The notes under the pieces: model-generated
The model's database searches: none
What the model was told of the DNA's origin: nothing
The model's input: only the letters and a program-made list of their open reading frames with translations
Made by a program: the position numbers and the translations under genes
Assembly (NCBI GenBank): GCA_028281285.1
Contig: JANQKF010000019.1
Span: forward strand, 186,001 to 250,000
Origin: Cyclobacteriaceae bacterium
GTDB taxonomy: Bacteria > Bacteroidota > Bacteroidia > Cytophagales > Cyclobacteriaceae
DNA length: 64,000 nucleotides
Direction: 5' to 3'
In this document: in pieces, positions 7,715-15,904 of the stretch
How positions within the stretch are numbered: position 1 is the first letter of the stretch
How the letters are laid out: the number at the start of each line of letters is the position of its first letter

Positions 7715-8882
7715 TTTGCGCCTCTTTTGAGTTCAAGAAAATAGTAAAGGCCATTAACATCCATGCCTGACCCCAACGCATATAGGGTGTTTTATGAGTA
7801 AGATACTTGTACTTCTTATAATAGAAATAGCCTTTTCTTGGGTGTTGCATATTGGTGATGGTCCATTCAAGTATTTTTTTGGCAAAGTCAGAATATTGAC
7901 TATTACCCTTGCCTAAGAAGGCAAATGTAATGACTCCTTGTGATTGATTATGAATATCGACTGGCCATACCCTGGGAAGCCTCCACTTTGACACTCCTTC
8001 TTTAAAAAATTGATGCTTAAAATAAAAGTCCAGCCCTCTGTCAATGGCAATGTTATAAGTTTCCTTGTCTTTGGGCTCGATCAAGTCCACAATGGACCTG
8101 ACTGACATTAGCACATAACCCTGATGAAAATCGATTTGCTCTCTCTGTTTCCCGGTCTTCCTGTTGATGCTATAATTCCACTTACCATTGGGAGCTTGAT
8201 GCGATACGACCCACTTCATTGCTTTCAGAGACAATTCTCGATGAGTTTCTATCTGATTGATCTTAGCGTTGATGGCCAGCGCCTCTGCTGCCAGAAGGCT
8301 GGCATTGAAACATAAGTCCGGCCAAAGAGGGGTATAGCTTATGCAAATGCCGTCATCAAATTGAGTGTGTTTTAAATCGTTGACAAGGAAATTACATGCA
8401 CTGGAAATCACCTCTTTTACTTCCTCTTTCCGAGCTATTAAATAGTATTCGTAAAGACCTTGTACAACAAAGCCTGTGGCTACGGCTGTGGGTGTATATT
8501 TGTGAACAAATTCACCGGGACTGGCCCATGGAAAATTATAACCCCAACAAAGTCCGGAATAGCCCTCGGAAGGGTGCTCCTTTAAATACTTGTAGAAATA
8601 ATCAGCTTTTTCGAGATATTCCTTTTTCCCGTATTGCCGGTATAGCAGGCTATAAGCCTTTAAAAAAAGGCCAAAGGCCTTTGGGTTAATCTCTTTATTA
8701 ATACCGATAAAGGGCCTGACATTTATGGGGTTTCTTTTTTGAATCTGGGTGGCAATCACAGGCCCCCATTGACCCAACCAATGGAATGGAACCCATGAAT
8801 TGAGAGTATCATATGGGTCATATCCCTTAAAATTCTCTTTTTCTATATAGCTCAGTAAGCGGTGAAAGCTCTGATCTATCAT
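7707..8882 (-). CDS. Alpha/alpha-toroid (six-hairpin glycosidase-like) protein
   Basis: 391 aa, cytoplasmic by the lack of a signal peptide, and rich in aromatic helical hairpins (YGKKEYLEKADYFYKYLKE, FLVNDLKHT, GKWNYSINRKTGKQREQIDFHQGY, a C-terminal MRWGQAWMLMAF). This is typical of six-hairpin/terpenoid-cyclase-like toroids that include uronate epimerases and lyases. Homologues in polysaccharide loci are sometimes mislabelled delta-aminolevulinic acid dehydratase. The reaction is unknown. It overlaps the bi-domain oxidoreductase by 4 bp and the wbpG start by 8 bp, so it is embedded in the operon and may modify a uronic acid or the growing glycan. Confidence 0.6.
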   Translation of the reverse strand: MIDQSFHRLLSYIEKENFKGYDPYDTLNSWVPFHWLGQWGPVIATQIQKRNPINVRPFIGINKEINPKAFGLFLKAYSLLYRQYGKKEYLEKADYFYKYLKEHPSEGYSGLCWGYNFPWASPGEFVHKYTPTAVATGFVVQGLYEYYLIARKEEVKEVISSACNFLVNDLKHTQFDDGICISYTPLWPDLCFNASLLAAEALAINAKINQIETHRELSLKAMKWVVSHQAPNGKWNYSINRKTGKQREQIDFHQGYVLMSVRSIVDLIEPKDKETYNIAIDRGLDFYFKHQFFKEGVSKWRLPRVWPVDIHNQSQGVITFAFLGKGNSQYSDFAKKILEWTITNMQHPRKGYFYYKKYKYLTHKTPYMRWGQAWMLMAFTIFLNSKEAQNA

Positions 8883-11005
8883 AAGACTATTTTTCTATTT
8901 TCCATGATGCTCTGTAGCACTTTGAAAGTGGCCAATGTGCTCAGATGGGACTCCTCAAAAGGAATAGGGCAAGGAGTGCCCTCTTTGATAGATTTTAAAA
9001 AGGCCCTGACTCCATTTGCATGGCCTTTGTCCTTACCCTTATAGGTGAATTTCTGTGTTCTGTTCCCAAATACCTTCAAGGTTTTAAAGTCGTCCATCTG
9101 AGCAATTGTGCCTCCTGAAAAAACTTCTAAGTACTCTTTGGGAACAGTCTTGTTGCCGTTCGCGAAGTAATTGATGGAAGCTATGCTGCCGTTTTCCATT
9201 TTGAGGTTGATCACCACGGTGTTATTAAGATCATTAGGATCTGGCATATTTTCTGCCGATACTGAAACTATCGGACTATCAGCTAAGAACATGGCAAGGT
9301 CTATAAAGTGGCAAGCCTCACCGATTATTCTTCCACCTCCCAAAATCGGGTCGTTCACCCAATGATCTGGAGGTACTACACCTGAGTTTATCCGGATAAC
9401 AATCGATTTGGGCTGTTCCGGAAGGAAGAGTTTTTTTAATTCCTGAATTGCAGGGGCAAACCTTCTGTTGAAGCCCACCATAATATGCTTGGATTTTGTC
9501 TGTTCATAGGTCTTCTTTATGTCAAGGAGTTCGTCTTCATTCATTGCCAGTGGTTTTTCAACGAAAACATGCTTATTACTTTGAACAGATTTTATAACGT
9601 TCTCAGCATGAAGATTATGTCTGGTTGTGATGAATACTGTGTTGACACTGTCATCCGCAACAATCTCATCACCGGTGGATGCCAAATAGTTAAAACCATA
9701 CTTATCACCAACATGCTTGGCGGTATTGCCCCGGCCGGTGGCTATTCCAACAAAGTTGCAGTACCCCTTCATATTGGGGAGTAATGAAGCCTGAGCAAAG
9801 GCACCCGCACCAATAAAACCAACGTTGGCCTCTTCGGGGAGGTAATTATGGCTGTTTAGCTCGACCTTCTTCCGTAGTTCTGAACCGTCATCGTATTGAA
9901 TCACAATTCCGGCAAAAGGCTCGTCCTTCGCCAATATCAAATCATAGGCATGTGGCGATTCTTCTAAGGGGAATGTATGTGTTATCAGCCCTGAAATGTC
10001 AAGTCTCTTTGAGGTCAGGAAATCAATATAGCTCTGCATATTGCGATTTTCGGTCCACCTCACGTAGGCAATAGGGTAGTCAATACCTTTTTCTTCGTAG
10101 TTGCCATCGTAACGGCCGGGGCCATAAGAGGACGACATTCTCAGATCAAGTTCCTTCCTATAATAATTTGGCCTGCTGAAGCCTGTGGGTACTGCACCTA
10201 CAATTACCACCTTGCCTTTCTTTCTTGCCATTGCCCCGGCATACTCAACAGGGTCCAATGAACTGGTACCCGCAGTGATAATCACCGCATCAGCGCCTTG
10301 CCCTTTAGTGAATTCTAATATGGTCGCGTCCAGACCGTTCTGATTGCGATTATAGACATGATTTATTCCGGCCGATTTTGACAACCTGACCTGATCTTCA
10401 GAGAGATCAATGCCAATGGGTTTCATTCCGGAAAGTTCCAGGATTTTATAGGTGATCTGCCCGATGATTCCCATGCCTATTATGAGGCAATTTTCACCCA
10501 TTCTAAGGTCTGCCTGTCTGATGCCTTGTATAGCAATTGCCGCAATTGTCGAAAATGCAGCCTGTTTTAGGTCAACGGTTTGCGGAACTTTAACTGCCAG
10601 ATTAGTGGGCACCGAAACTACATCAGCATGGGAGGCCGTGCTGCCACCGCAGGCTACCCAATCACCTACTTGAAATCCAGTGACTCCCTCTCCAATTGCA
10701 ATCACTTCACCGGCACAACTGTATCCCAGAGACGAAGGAGCTTCCAGCTTATTCATTACGAGCTTATAAGTGGGTAAGAGGCCATTGGATTTCACCATTT
10801 GAATGACCTGTCGCACTTCCTTTTGACGGCTTTTCGCCTTGGCAAGATAGTTCTTACGAGCCTCGGTGACCGTCTTTCCTTCGGTGCCCGTACTGATCAC
10901 GGAATAATGATTCCTGACCATTATATATCCTTTGTTCAAAGCAGGAAAAGGAACTTCCAATATTTCCATTTTTCCAGATTTAAGCTGTTGAGTTAGTTGT
11001 TTCAT
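8879..11005 (-). CDS. Bi-domain oxidoreductase: zinc-type alcohol dehydrogenase fused to Gfo/Idh/MocA dehydrogenase
   Basis: 708 aa. Residues 1 to about 365 are a medium-chain dehydrogenase (SLGYSCAGEVIAIGEGV, then CLIIGMGIIGQITYKIL for NAD(P) binding); the structural-zinc cysteine cluster is not evident. Residues about 390-708 are a Gfo/Idh/MocA unit (VGFIGAGAFAQASLLPN, then FVEKPLAMNEDE, then MVGFNRRFAPAI). The same fusion is common in Bacteroidota and proteobacterial polysaccharide clusters, often beside heparinase II/III-like genes as in this operon. The substrate is not established; successive oxidation and reduction of a nucleotide or lipid-linked sugar is a reasonable guess. Confidence 0.82.
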   Translation of the reverse strand: MKQLTQQLKSGKMEILEVPFPALNKGYIMVRNHYSVISTGTEGKTVTEARKNYLAKAKSRQKEVRQVIQMVKSNGLLPTYKLVMNKLEAPSSLGYSCAGEVIAIGEGVTGFQVGDWVACGGSTASHADVVSVPTNLAVKVPQTVDLKQAAFSTIAAIAIQGIRQADLRMGENCLIIGMGIIGQITYKILELSGMKPIGIDLSEDQVRLSKSAGINHVYNRNQNGLDATILEFTKGQGADAVIITAGTSSLDPVEYAGAMARKKGKVVIVGAVPTGFSRPNYYRKELDLRMSSSYGPGRYDGNYEEKGIDYPIAYVRWTENRNMQSYIDFLTSKRLDISGLITHTFPLEESPHAYDLILAKDEPFAGIVIQYDDGSELRKKVELNSHNYLPEEANVGFIGAGAFAQASLLPNMKGYCNFVGIATGRGNTAKHVGDKYGFNYLASTGDEIVADDSVNTVFITTRHNLHAENVIKSVQSNKHVFVEKPLAMNEDELLDIKKTYEQTKSKHIMVGFNRRFAPAIQELKKLFLPEQPKSIVIRINSGVVPPDHWVNDPILGGGRIIGEACHFIDLAMFLADSPIVSVSAENMPDPNDLNNTVVINLKMENGSIASINYFANGNKTVPKEYLEVFSGGTIAQMDDFKTLKVFGNRTQKFTYKGKDKGHANGVRAFLKSIKEGTPCPIPFEESHLSTLATFKVLQSIMENRKIVL

Positions 11006-11089
11006 TGCTTGGGTTCTATTGCCAATTTACTAGATAAAGGGCAAAGCCTTAACGACAAGGCAGGAGTATATTTTCAAAATAGCATAAAT

Positions 11090-12283
11090 TCAGAATGTCC
11101 GGTAAATGTCTAGGATCTTCTTTTCTTCGTTTTCCCAATTCAGCCGATTATGGGCCAGTTTCAACGCGTTGGGTTTAAGTTTTTCGTACTTCTTTTGATC
11201 AAGCAGTTTCCTCATGGCTCCTTCGATTGAGGCAACGGATTTTATGTCAAATGTTTCGCCAACCTGCCCGTGGCTATTGTTATAGATGATAGTATTCAGA
11301 TTATCGTAATTCGTACTCAGTAAAGGCAAACCAGCCATTAGATATTCCGAAACCTTGTTAAGGGCTGATAACCTCGTATTTACCGAGCTTCCCATAAGTG
11401 GAATAATTCCAATATCGGCAGCGGATGCATAATTCATGAGTTCCTTGTTTGGCACTGGTGGAAGGATGAACACCCGTTCAGACAGGTTGAGCGACCGAAT
11501 AATATCGTCAAATTTTAATCTAATTTCATTATTCATGAAACCTACGATTATGAAGTTCAGTGATGGAAAGGCCTTCATAGATTTGAGGGTGTTCTCAAAA
11601 CCGTAAAACCGATCCATATAGATGCCGCCTGAATAGAACAACAATGGAGAATCATGGTCCAGATTGAGCTTACTTTTTATGAAATTATCAGTTGTTGCCG
11701 GAACATGTTTCAAGGGTACGTAATTGTTTATTACATGTGGTTTAGGGATGTTGTACTTTGTGGCAATGAAATCGGCTCGCTCGTCAGAAGCTTGAATAAA
11801 AGCGTGGCACCTTTTCAATACTAGTTTTTCAGTGAGCATATTCAACCGATTCTTGAGCCGGTTTTTTGCTGAGGTGTTTTCATAGTGCTCGGAGTGCAGT
11901 TCATGAGCGTCATACACAAACTTTGCTCTATGAAGAATGGCTGATAGAAAAGAAGGTAGCAAAAATTTCATGTTATGCGCATGATAGACTTCTGCTTTAT
12001 GCATCACGATCCATAGGTTAACCCGGAGAAGGAAAAATAAGGCCTCTGCATATTTTTTCGCCTTTCCCCATTTTGTAGCATCAGATCGTCTGTTCTTAAA
12101 TGGGTATTCGTAGAATTTGATATTTGAATCCTGACGGATTTTCTTTTTGTCAATTGAAGTATTGTACATGTGAAGGTGCACGTGAAATCCGTTTTCAGAA
12201 AGAGAGTGTGCCTCTTTCAAGACCCTGGCATCGTATCGAACATCCGAAAACTCAGCCATAATCACTCTGGGAAGCTTTTTCAT
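11090..12283 (-). CDS. Glycosyltransferase family 4 protein
   Basis: 397 aa GT-B enzyme. The N-terminal domain contains EFSDVRYDARVLKEAHSL and VYHAHNMKFLLPSFL; the C-terminal nucleotide-sugar domain has LLFYSGGIYMDRFYGFENT and the GT4 hallmark region ADIGIIPLMGSSVNTRLSALNKVSEYLMAGLP. The conserved Glu of the EX7E motif is replaced by an S/N-rich stretch ending in KVSEYL, which is common in this subgroup. It would add one sugar of the repeat unit at the cytoplasmic membrane; donor and acceptor cannot be read from sequence. Its ATG overlaps the stop of a possible small ORF upstream (12280-12453). Confidence 0.8.
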   Translation of the reverse strand: MKKLPRVIMAEFSDVRYDARVLKEAHSLSENGFHVHLHMYNTSIDKKKIRQDSNIKFYEYPFKNRRSDATKWGKAKKYAEALFFLLRVNLWIVMHKAEVYHAHNMKFLLPSFLSAILHRAKFVYDAHELHSEHYENTSAKNRLKNRLNMLTEKLVLKRCHAFIQASDERADFIATKYNIPKPHVINNYVPLKHVPATTDNFIKSKLNLDHDSPLLFYSGGIYMDRFYGFENTLKSMKAFPSLNFIIVGFMNNEIRLKFDDIIRSLNLSERVFILPPVPNKELMNYASAADIGIIPLMGSSVNTRLSALNKVSEYLMAGLPLLSTNYDNLNTIIYNNSHGQVGETFDIKSVASIEGAMRKLLDQKKYEKLKPNALKLAHNRLNWENEEKKILDIYRTF

Positions 12284-12453
12284 GTCCTGAAGGTGATTTT
12301 TATAGAGTTGTGGTGTTCATTTCGGGGGGCATGAATCATAGAATACTTTTGATTGAGTAGCCGAAAATAGTCCTTTTGAGATGAAATAGATAGTGAAAAT
12401 AAGGCATGTCTATAGAATTCATTCACCTCCCGTTCCAATATAACCTTAAGCAT
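12280..12453 (-). CDS. Possible small ORF, 57 aa, coupled to the GT4 gene
   Basis: This frame fills much of the roughly 300-bp gap between the TagF-like gene and the GT4 gene. It starts with ATG at 12453 and its TGA overlaps the GT4 ATG in an ATGA arrangement, the same junction used by many gene pairs in this operon. The peptide is charged and shows no signal peptide, transmembrane helix or recognisable motif (N-terminal MLKVILEREVNEFYRHAL). It could be a real small gene, a remnant of a larger one, or chance. I assign no function. The rest of the gap (12454-12579) shows nothing. Confidence 0.3.
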   Translation of the reverse strand: MLKVILEREVNEFYRHALFSLSISSQKDYFRLLNQKYSMIHAPRNEHHNSIKITFRT

Positions 12454-12579
12454 GACTTCTCATCCGTTAAGGAAAAGGAGGTCTGGTGATCAGTAATTTT
12501 TTTGAGATAAGTTGAGGATGGATAATAACTCTGGGTTACCAGAGATGATGATGGGTCTGTGTATGATCGACCTACACGA

Positions 12580-13665
12580 TTAGTTTTGCGATGTAGTGGT
12601 TTTGCCCTGAGCTTCGATTTGCTCAATAATAGCATCCCATTCTTTACCCCCATCGGGATAGGCGATCTTCATGACTTCGCTATACATGTATTTTAGTACT
12701 TTGAGCCCCAACTCCTTGATGGAACGAGTCCTGGAGTACTTTACTTTGACCAATACGTTCACTTCTCCTTGTTCAGAGATGCTTTCGAGATGTTTGAGAA
12801 CCGTTTTGGTGTAAGATCCGCCCGGCTTCATGTATTTTTTAACCCCAGCTGGTGCATAAGTAACTAAAGGTTTGGAGGGATCGAGGCCCAGCTCAGTACA
12901 AACGTCCAGTTTATTTTGAGAGGTATTACAGTTTAAATAGTCATCGGCCTTTGGATAACCGCCAATGACAACTCTTTCATGATTTTTTGCTAAGAGATAT
13001 TGGGTTCGGATTTTTCCGGCCTTTCCTGCGGCAATGTGCAAATGAATATTTTCAAAATACCCATTCCTTTTATAGTCTCTTTTAGCTTTGGCAATGTTGG
13101 CCGTGGACGGTCCTTTCAGATCGTGATCAATATGGACCGTATAGCCTTGCTCAATCTTCTTGATATCGTTAAAATGAGCTCCAATAAAGATCGTTTCTTT
13201 TCTATAGCTGTTGCCAGGTATATATTTATGGATGAGCTCAACCGACAAGTGCCTTTGTTGTATTTGTGCAATTAAGGGTTGCAGGTTGGTTTTTCGCACC
13301 GCATTGTTTCCATCAATCAACACAAAGTCAGGATTCAAAAATCCGGATCTTTCAATAGAGAGATCAATGCAGAACTTGTTAGCACCTCCTTCTGGTAGAA
13401 ACATAGTCTGATCTACCCAGAATTTCCTGTGATCACCAAATTCAGAAGGGTTATTCAAAGATCGGTGAATCGCATTGGCCAGCCCTTCAAGATTCGTTTT
13501 GATTCCAATTTCAGGGAAGTGCCGAGTCACCCAATCATTAGCCAACAAAATTACGGGCCTGTCGAACAACAGAAATTCATAGTTGATATTCGACATATCA
13601 CCAATCAAGACGTCTGAGGCTGCCAGGTATTTGGGCTCCGCACTTCCTAGTATTGTAAACCCCAT
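12580..13665 (-). CDS. CDP-glycerol glycerophosphotransferase (TagF)-like protein with permuted domain order
   Basis: 361 aa. The family's late motif comes first: SDVLIGDMSNINYEFLLFD at 18-35 then RPVIL, corresponding to the DxxITDYSS motif, with the usual C-terminal GANKF..DLSIE at 94-105. The normally earlier elements follow: an N-domain-like segment (about 112-185, with VHIDHDLKG in place of LWHGTPLK), VVIGGYPKADDY at 232-243, the KPLVTYAPAG strand at 265-274, and VNVLVKVKYSR. The protein stops where the late motif would normally begin. An in-frame stop lies two codons upstream of the ATG, so no N-terminus is missing. It overlaps the phosphonoacetaldehyde reductase gene by 19 bp. Family members transfer a polyol phosphate from a CDP-linked donor; here a CMP-phosphonate donor is likely (inference). 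Confidence 0.65.
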   Translation of the reverse strand: MGFTILGSAEPKYLAASDVLIGDMSNINYEFLLFDRPVILLANDWVTRHFPEIGIKTNLEGLANAIHRSLNNPSEFGDHRKFWVDQTMFLPEGGANKFCIDLSIERSGFLNPDFVLIDGNNAVRKTNLQPLIAQIQQRHLSVELIHKYIPGNSYRKETIFIGAHFNDIKKIEQGYTVHIDHDLKGPSTANIAKAKRDYKRNGYFENIHLHIAAGKAGKIRTQYLLAKNHERVVIGGYPKADDYLNCNTSQNKLDVCTELGLDPSKPLVTYAPAGVKKYMKPGGSYTKTVLKHLESISEQGEVNVLVKVKYSRTRSIKELGLKVLKYMYSEVMKIAYPDGGKEWDAIIEQIEAQGKTTTSQN

Positions 13666-14762
13666 TTTTTACTCCAGTATTCGGTAAATTTTGATAAGCT
13701 GAAAAAGTTCTTCGCTCTTTGATTTTCCAGGACCTGTTCCTTTATCTGCTGGAAATCGAATTTTTCCAGAGAATAGGTGCTCAAATCGGGACTCACACTG
13801 CAAATACGAAAAAGATTCAATAGCCGAGTATGAAGATCTTTAGAAAAGAGCTGCTCGAGTTTTTCAGCCATTTCAGTCTCTTCGGCTTCGATAAATTCCA
13901 CGATTAATGGTAAAGGTGCGCTACTAGCGATTCCGTGCGGTGTTCCCTTCTCAAGTGTTAGGTAGTAGGATATGGCATGGGCCATGGCGGTTCGAGTATT
14001 GGAGAAAGCCAAACCGGCATTTAATGAAGCGAAGAGTAGTTGAGATCGGTATTCAATATTTTCAGGATCGCTCAGGAGTTTTGGTAGGAATTCAAAAATT
14101 CTGGCAACCGCCATCGAGGCATAGTGCTCAGAAATCGGATTCGAATTCACGTTCCACACAGATTCTAAGGAATGCGACAAAGCGTCCAAGCCAGATTGGA
14201 TGGTAAAATCAAGTGGCAATGACAGTTGAGTTCTTGGATCACAAATGGCCCGTTCTGCCCAAAGGTCTGGTAAATGCAACGAGAATTTTTTTTGATTTAC
14301 ATCATCCCAAACGGTAGCCCATGGGGTCACCTCACTGCCAGAACCAGCAGTAGTAGGTACCAAGATAAAAGGCTTTCGGACATAGGTTTGATCCTGATTT
14401 CCCTTAATCAATGCCTCAACCACATCGGTGTCATTTTTATAAAGTGATAATGCCTTTGCTGTATCCAGTACGCTGCCTCCGCCATAGCCTACGATCAGGT
14501 CAATTTCCATATTTCTCATTGTAGAGAGATACGCTCCAATAGTTCGAAAGGTGGGGTTAGGTGTTACGTCATCGATTAAATGCACAATCGATGATTGGGC
14601 ATGTTTGTTCAACGATTGAAAGACTGGGTTTTTTGCGTTTGACTTCGAAGTCACTACAAGAGTCTTGCGATCCCCAATTATCTTCGGAAGTTTATTCAAT
14701 ACTCCTTCACCGAATTCTATTTTAACAGGATTATAATATGTAAAACCGTCTTTAGCCGTCAT
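13647..14762 (-). CDS. Phosphonoacetaldehyde reductase (iron-dependent alcohol dehydrogenase, PhpC-like)
   Basis: 371 aa group III alcohol dehydrogenase. The NAD(P)-binding GGGSVLDTAKA lies at 94-104, PTTAGSGSEVT follows at 136-146, and the metal ligands are Asp193, His197 (GLDALSHSLE), His262 and His276 (TPHG). In phosphonate clusters this enzyme reduces phosphonoacetaldehyde to 2-hydroxyethylphosphonate. The adjacency to decarboxylase and PEP mutase genes (2-bp gap to the decarboxylase) makes this assignment strong, although sequence alone would only say Fe-ADH. There is no AEP transaminase of the PhnW type in the cassette. Confidence 0.85.
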   Translation of the reverse strand: MTAKDGFTYYNPVKIEFGEGVLNKLPKIIGDRKTLVVTSKSNAKNPVFQSLNKHAQSSIVHLIDDVTPNPTFRTIGAYLSTMRNMEIDLIVGYGGGSVLDTAKALSLYKNDTDVVEALIKGNQDQTYVRKPFILVPTTAGSGSEVTPWATVWDDVNQKKFSLHLPDLWAERAICDPRTQLSLPLDFTIQSGLDALSHSLESVWNVNSNPISEHYASMAVARIFEFLPKLLSDPENIEYRSQLLFASLNAGLAFSNTRTAMAHAISYYLTLEKGTPHGIASSAPLPLIVEFIEAEETEMAEKLEQLFSKDLHTRLLNLFRICSVSPDLSTYSLEKFDFQQIKEQVLENQRAKNFFSLSKFTEYWSKKWGLQY

Positions 14763-14764
14763 AC

Positions 14765-15898
14765 TTACCTATTCCGTAATTTGTTCATGAAGGCCCTTTT
14801 ATTGTCATGCGTTGAGGTGGTCGGCCTTCCAAGGTTTGCCCTGGCGCCCTGATTAATCATTACTTCAATTAAAGCGGGCCCGTTTAATTTTTTGACCTCT
14901 AAAAGCGTGTCGACTATTTCTTCCCTGGTGATCACCCTGCGAAGCTCCTTGTATCCGGAGGCTTTGGCAATCTGTAAAAAATCGGTGTTATAACCTACTG
15001 TTGGTTGACCTCCAACGGATTCGTGCGATCCGTTGTTGAAGATGATGTGAATGAAATTTCCCGGTTGCACATTGCCAATAATAGGCAGAGATCCCATATG
15101 CATAAGCACGGCCCCATCGCCATCAAAACAGTAAATCGTAGTATTGGGTTTGTTAATCGCAATGCCAAGTGCGATTTGATTGGCATGTCCCATAGAACCA
15201 ACGGTTAGAAAATCGTTTTCATGGGGCTGGCCCAATTCTTTTCGATATTCAAATAGTTCTCTTGATGTCTTTCCGGTGGTCGAGACGATCATATCTTCCT
15301 CACCCAATTGGTCAACAATCAGTTTGATGGCTTCCTCCCGTTTCAAAGCGTATTTGGGTCTTTCAGACTGCTGCATCTCATAATCCTTGAAAATTCCTTT
15401 CGGAACAACAAGAAAATGGGGACTGCTATTCTGCTCGATTGAGGAAAGAATATCAGCCATTTGAGTAGTCAAGTCTTCACTCTCTGAATCTTCAAGTACT
15501 TTGTAGGGCATGTCCATTGCGTCCAGTAAATCCAGTGTTGATTTGCCCTGAGTGATGTGTTGAGGTTCATCGTGGAGACCAGGTTGACCCCTCCATCCAA
15601 CAACAATCAGAACCGGGATGGAATACACATTTTTATCGGTTAGTGATAGCAAAGGATTGATAAGGTTTCCAAGGCCAGAATTCTGAAGATAAACCAGAGG
15701 TGTTTTTCCTGTAGCCAGATGATACCCTGCGGCTAGTGCCAGGGCAGCTCCTTCATTGGCGGCTATGATATGATTAGAAGCTTCAACATGGTCATATAAA
15801 CAACTCAGAAAGGGTTTGAGCAGGGAATCGGGCACCCCGCTGTAGAACTCCACGTTCTGGCCGGATAAAATTTGGTAAAACTGGTGCGGGTCGATCAC
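14765..15898 (-). CDS. aepY: Phosphonopyruvate decarboxylase
   Basis: 377 aa thiamine-diphosphate enzyme of the Ppd/sulfopyruvate decarboxylase type. The N-terminal PYR domain carries YSGVPDSLLKPF and the catalytic Glu49 (AANEGAALALAAGY). The C-terminal PP domain has the cofactor motif from GDG at 260-262 to NN at 288-289. It decarboxylates phosphonopyruvate to phosphonoacetaldehyde, the irreversible step that pulls the unfavourable PEP mutase equilibrium forward. It is single-chain, unlike two-subunit sulfopyruvate decarboxylases. Gaps to its neighbours are 6 bp and 2 bp, so the cassette is a tight operon. Confidence 0.92.
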   Translation of the reverse strand: MIDPHQFYQILSGQNVEFYSGVPDSLLKPFLSCLYDHVEASNHIIAANEGAALALAAGYHLATGKTPLVYLQNSGLGNLINPLLSLTDKNVYSIPVLIVVGWRGQPGLHDEPQHITQGKSTLDLLDAMDMPYKVLEDSESEDLTTQMADILSSIEQNSSPHFLVVPKGIFKDYEMQQSERPKYALKREEAIKLIVDQLGEEDMIVSTTGKTSRELFEYRKELGQPHENDFLTVGSMGHANQIALGIAINKPNTTIYCFDGDGAVLMHMGSLPIIGNVQPGNFIHIIFNNGSHESVGGQPTVGYNTDFLQIAKASGYKELRRVITREEIVDTLLEVKKLNGPALIEVMINQGARANLGRPTTSTHDNKRAFMNKLRNR

Positions 15899-15904
15899 TT
15901 TGGT

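Noticed and set aside
12423-12653. 76-aa - strand frame at the end of the TagF-like gene
   Set aside because: Runs in another frame across the TagF-like C-terminus and its spacer; low-complexity Ser/Thr/Tyr composition and no motif.
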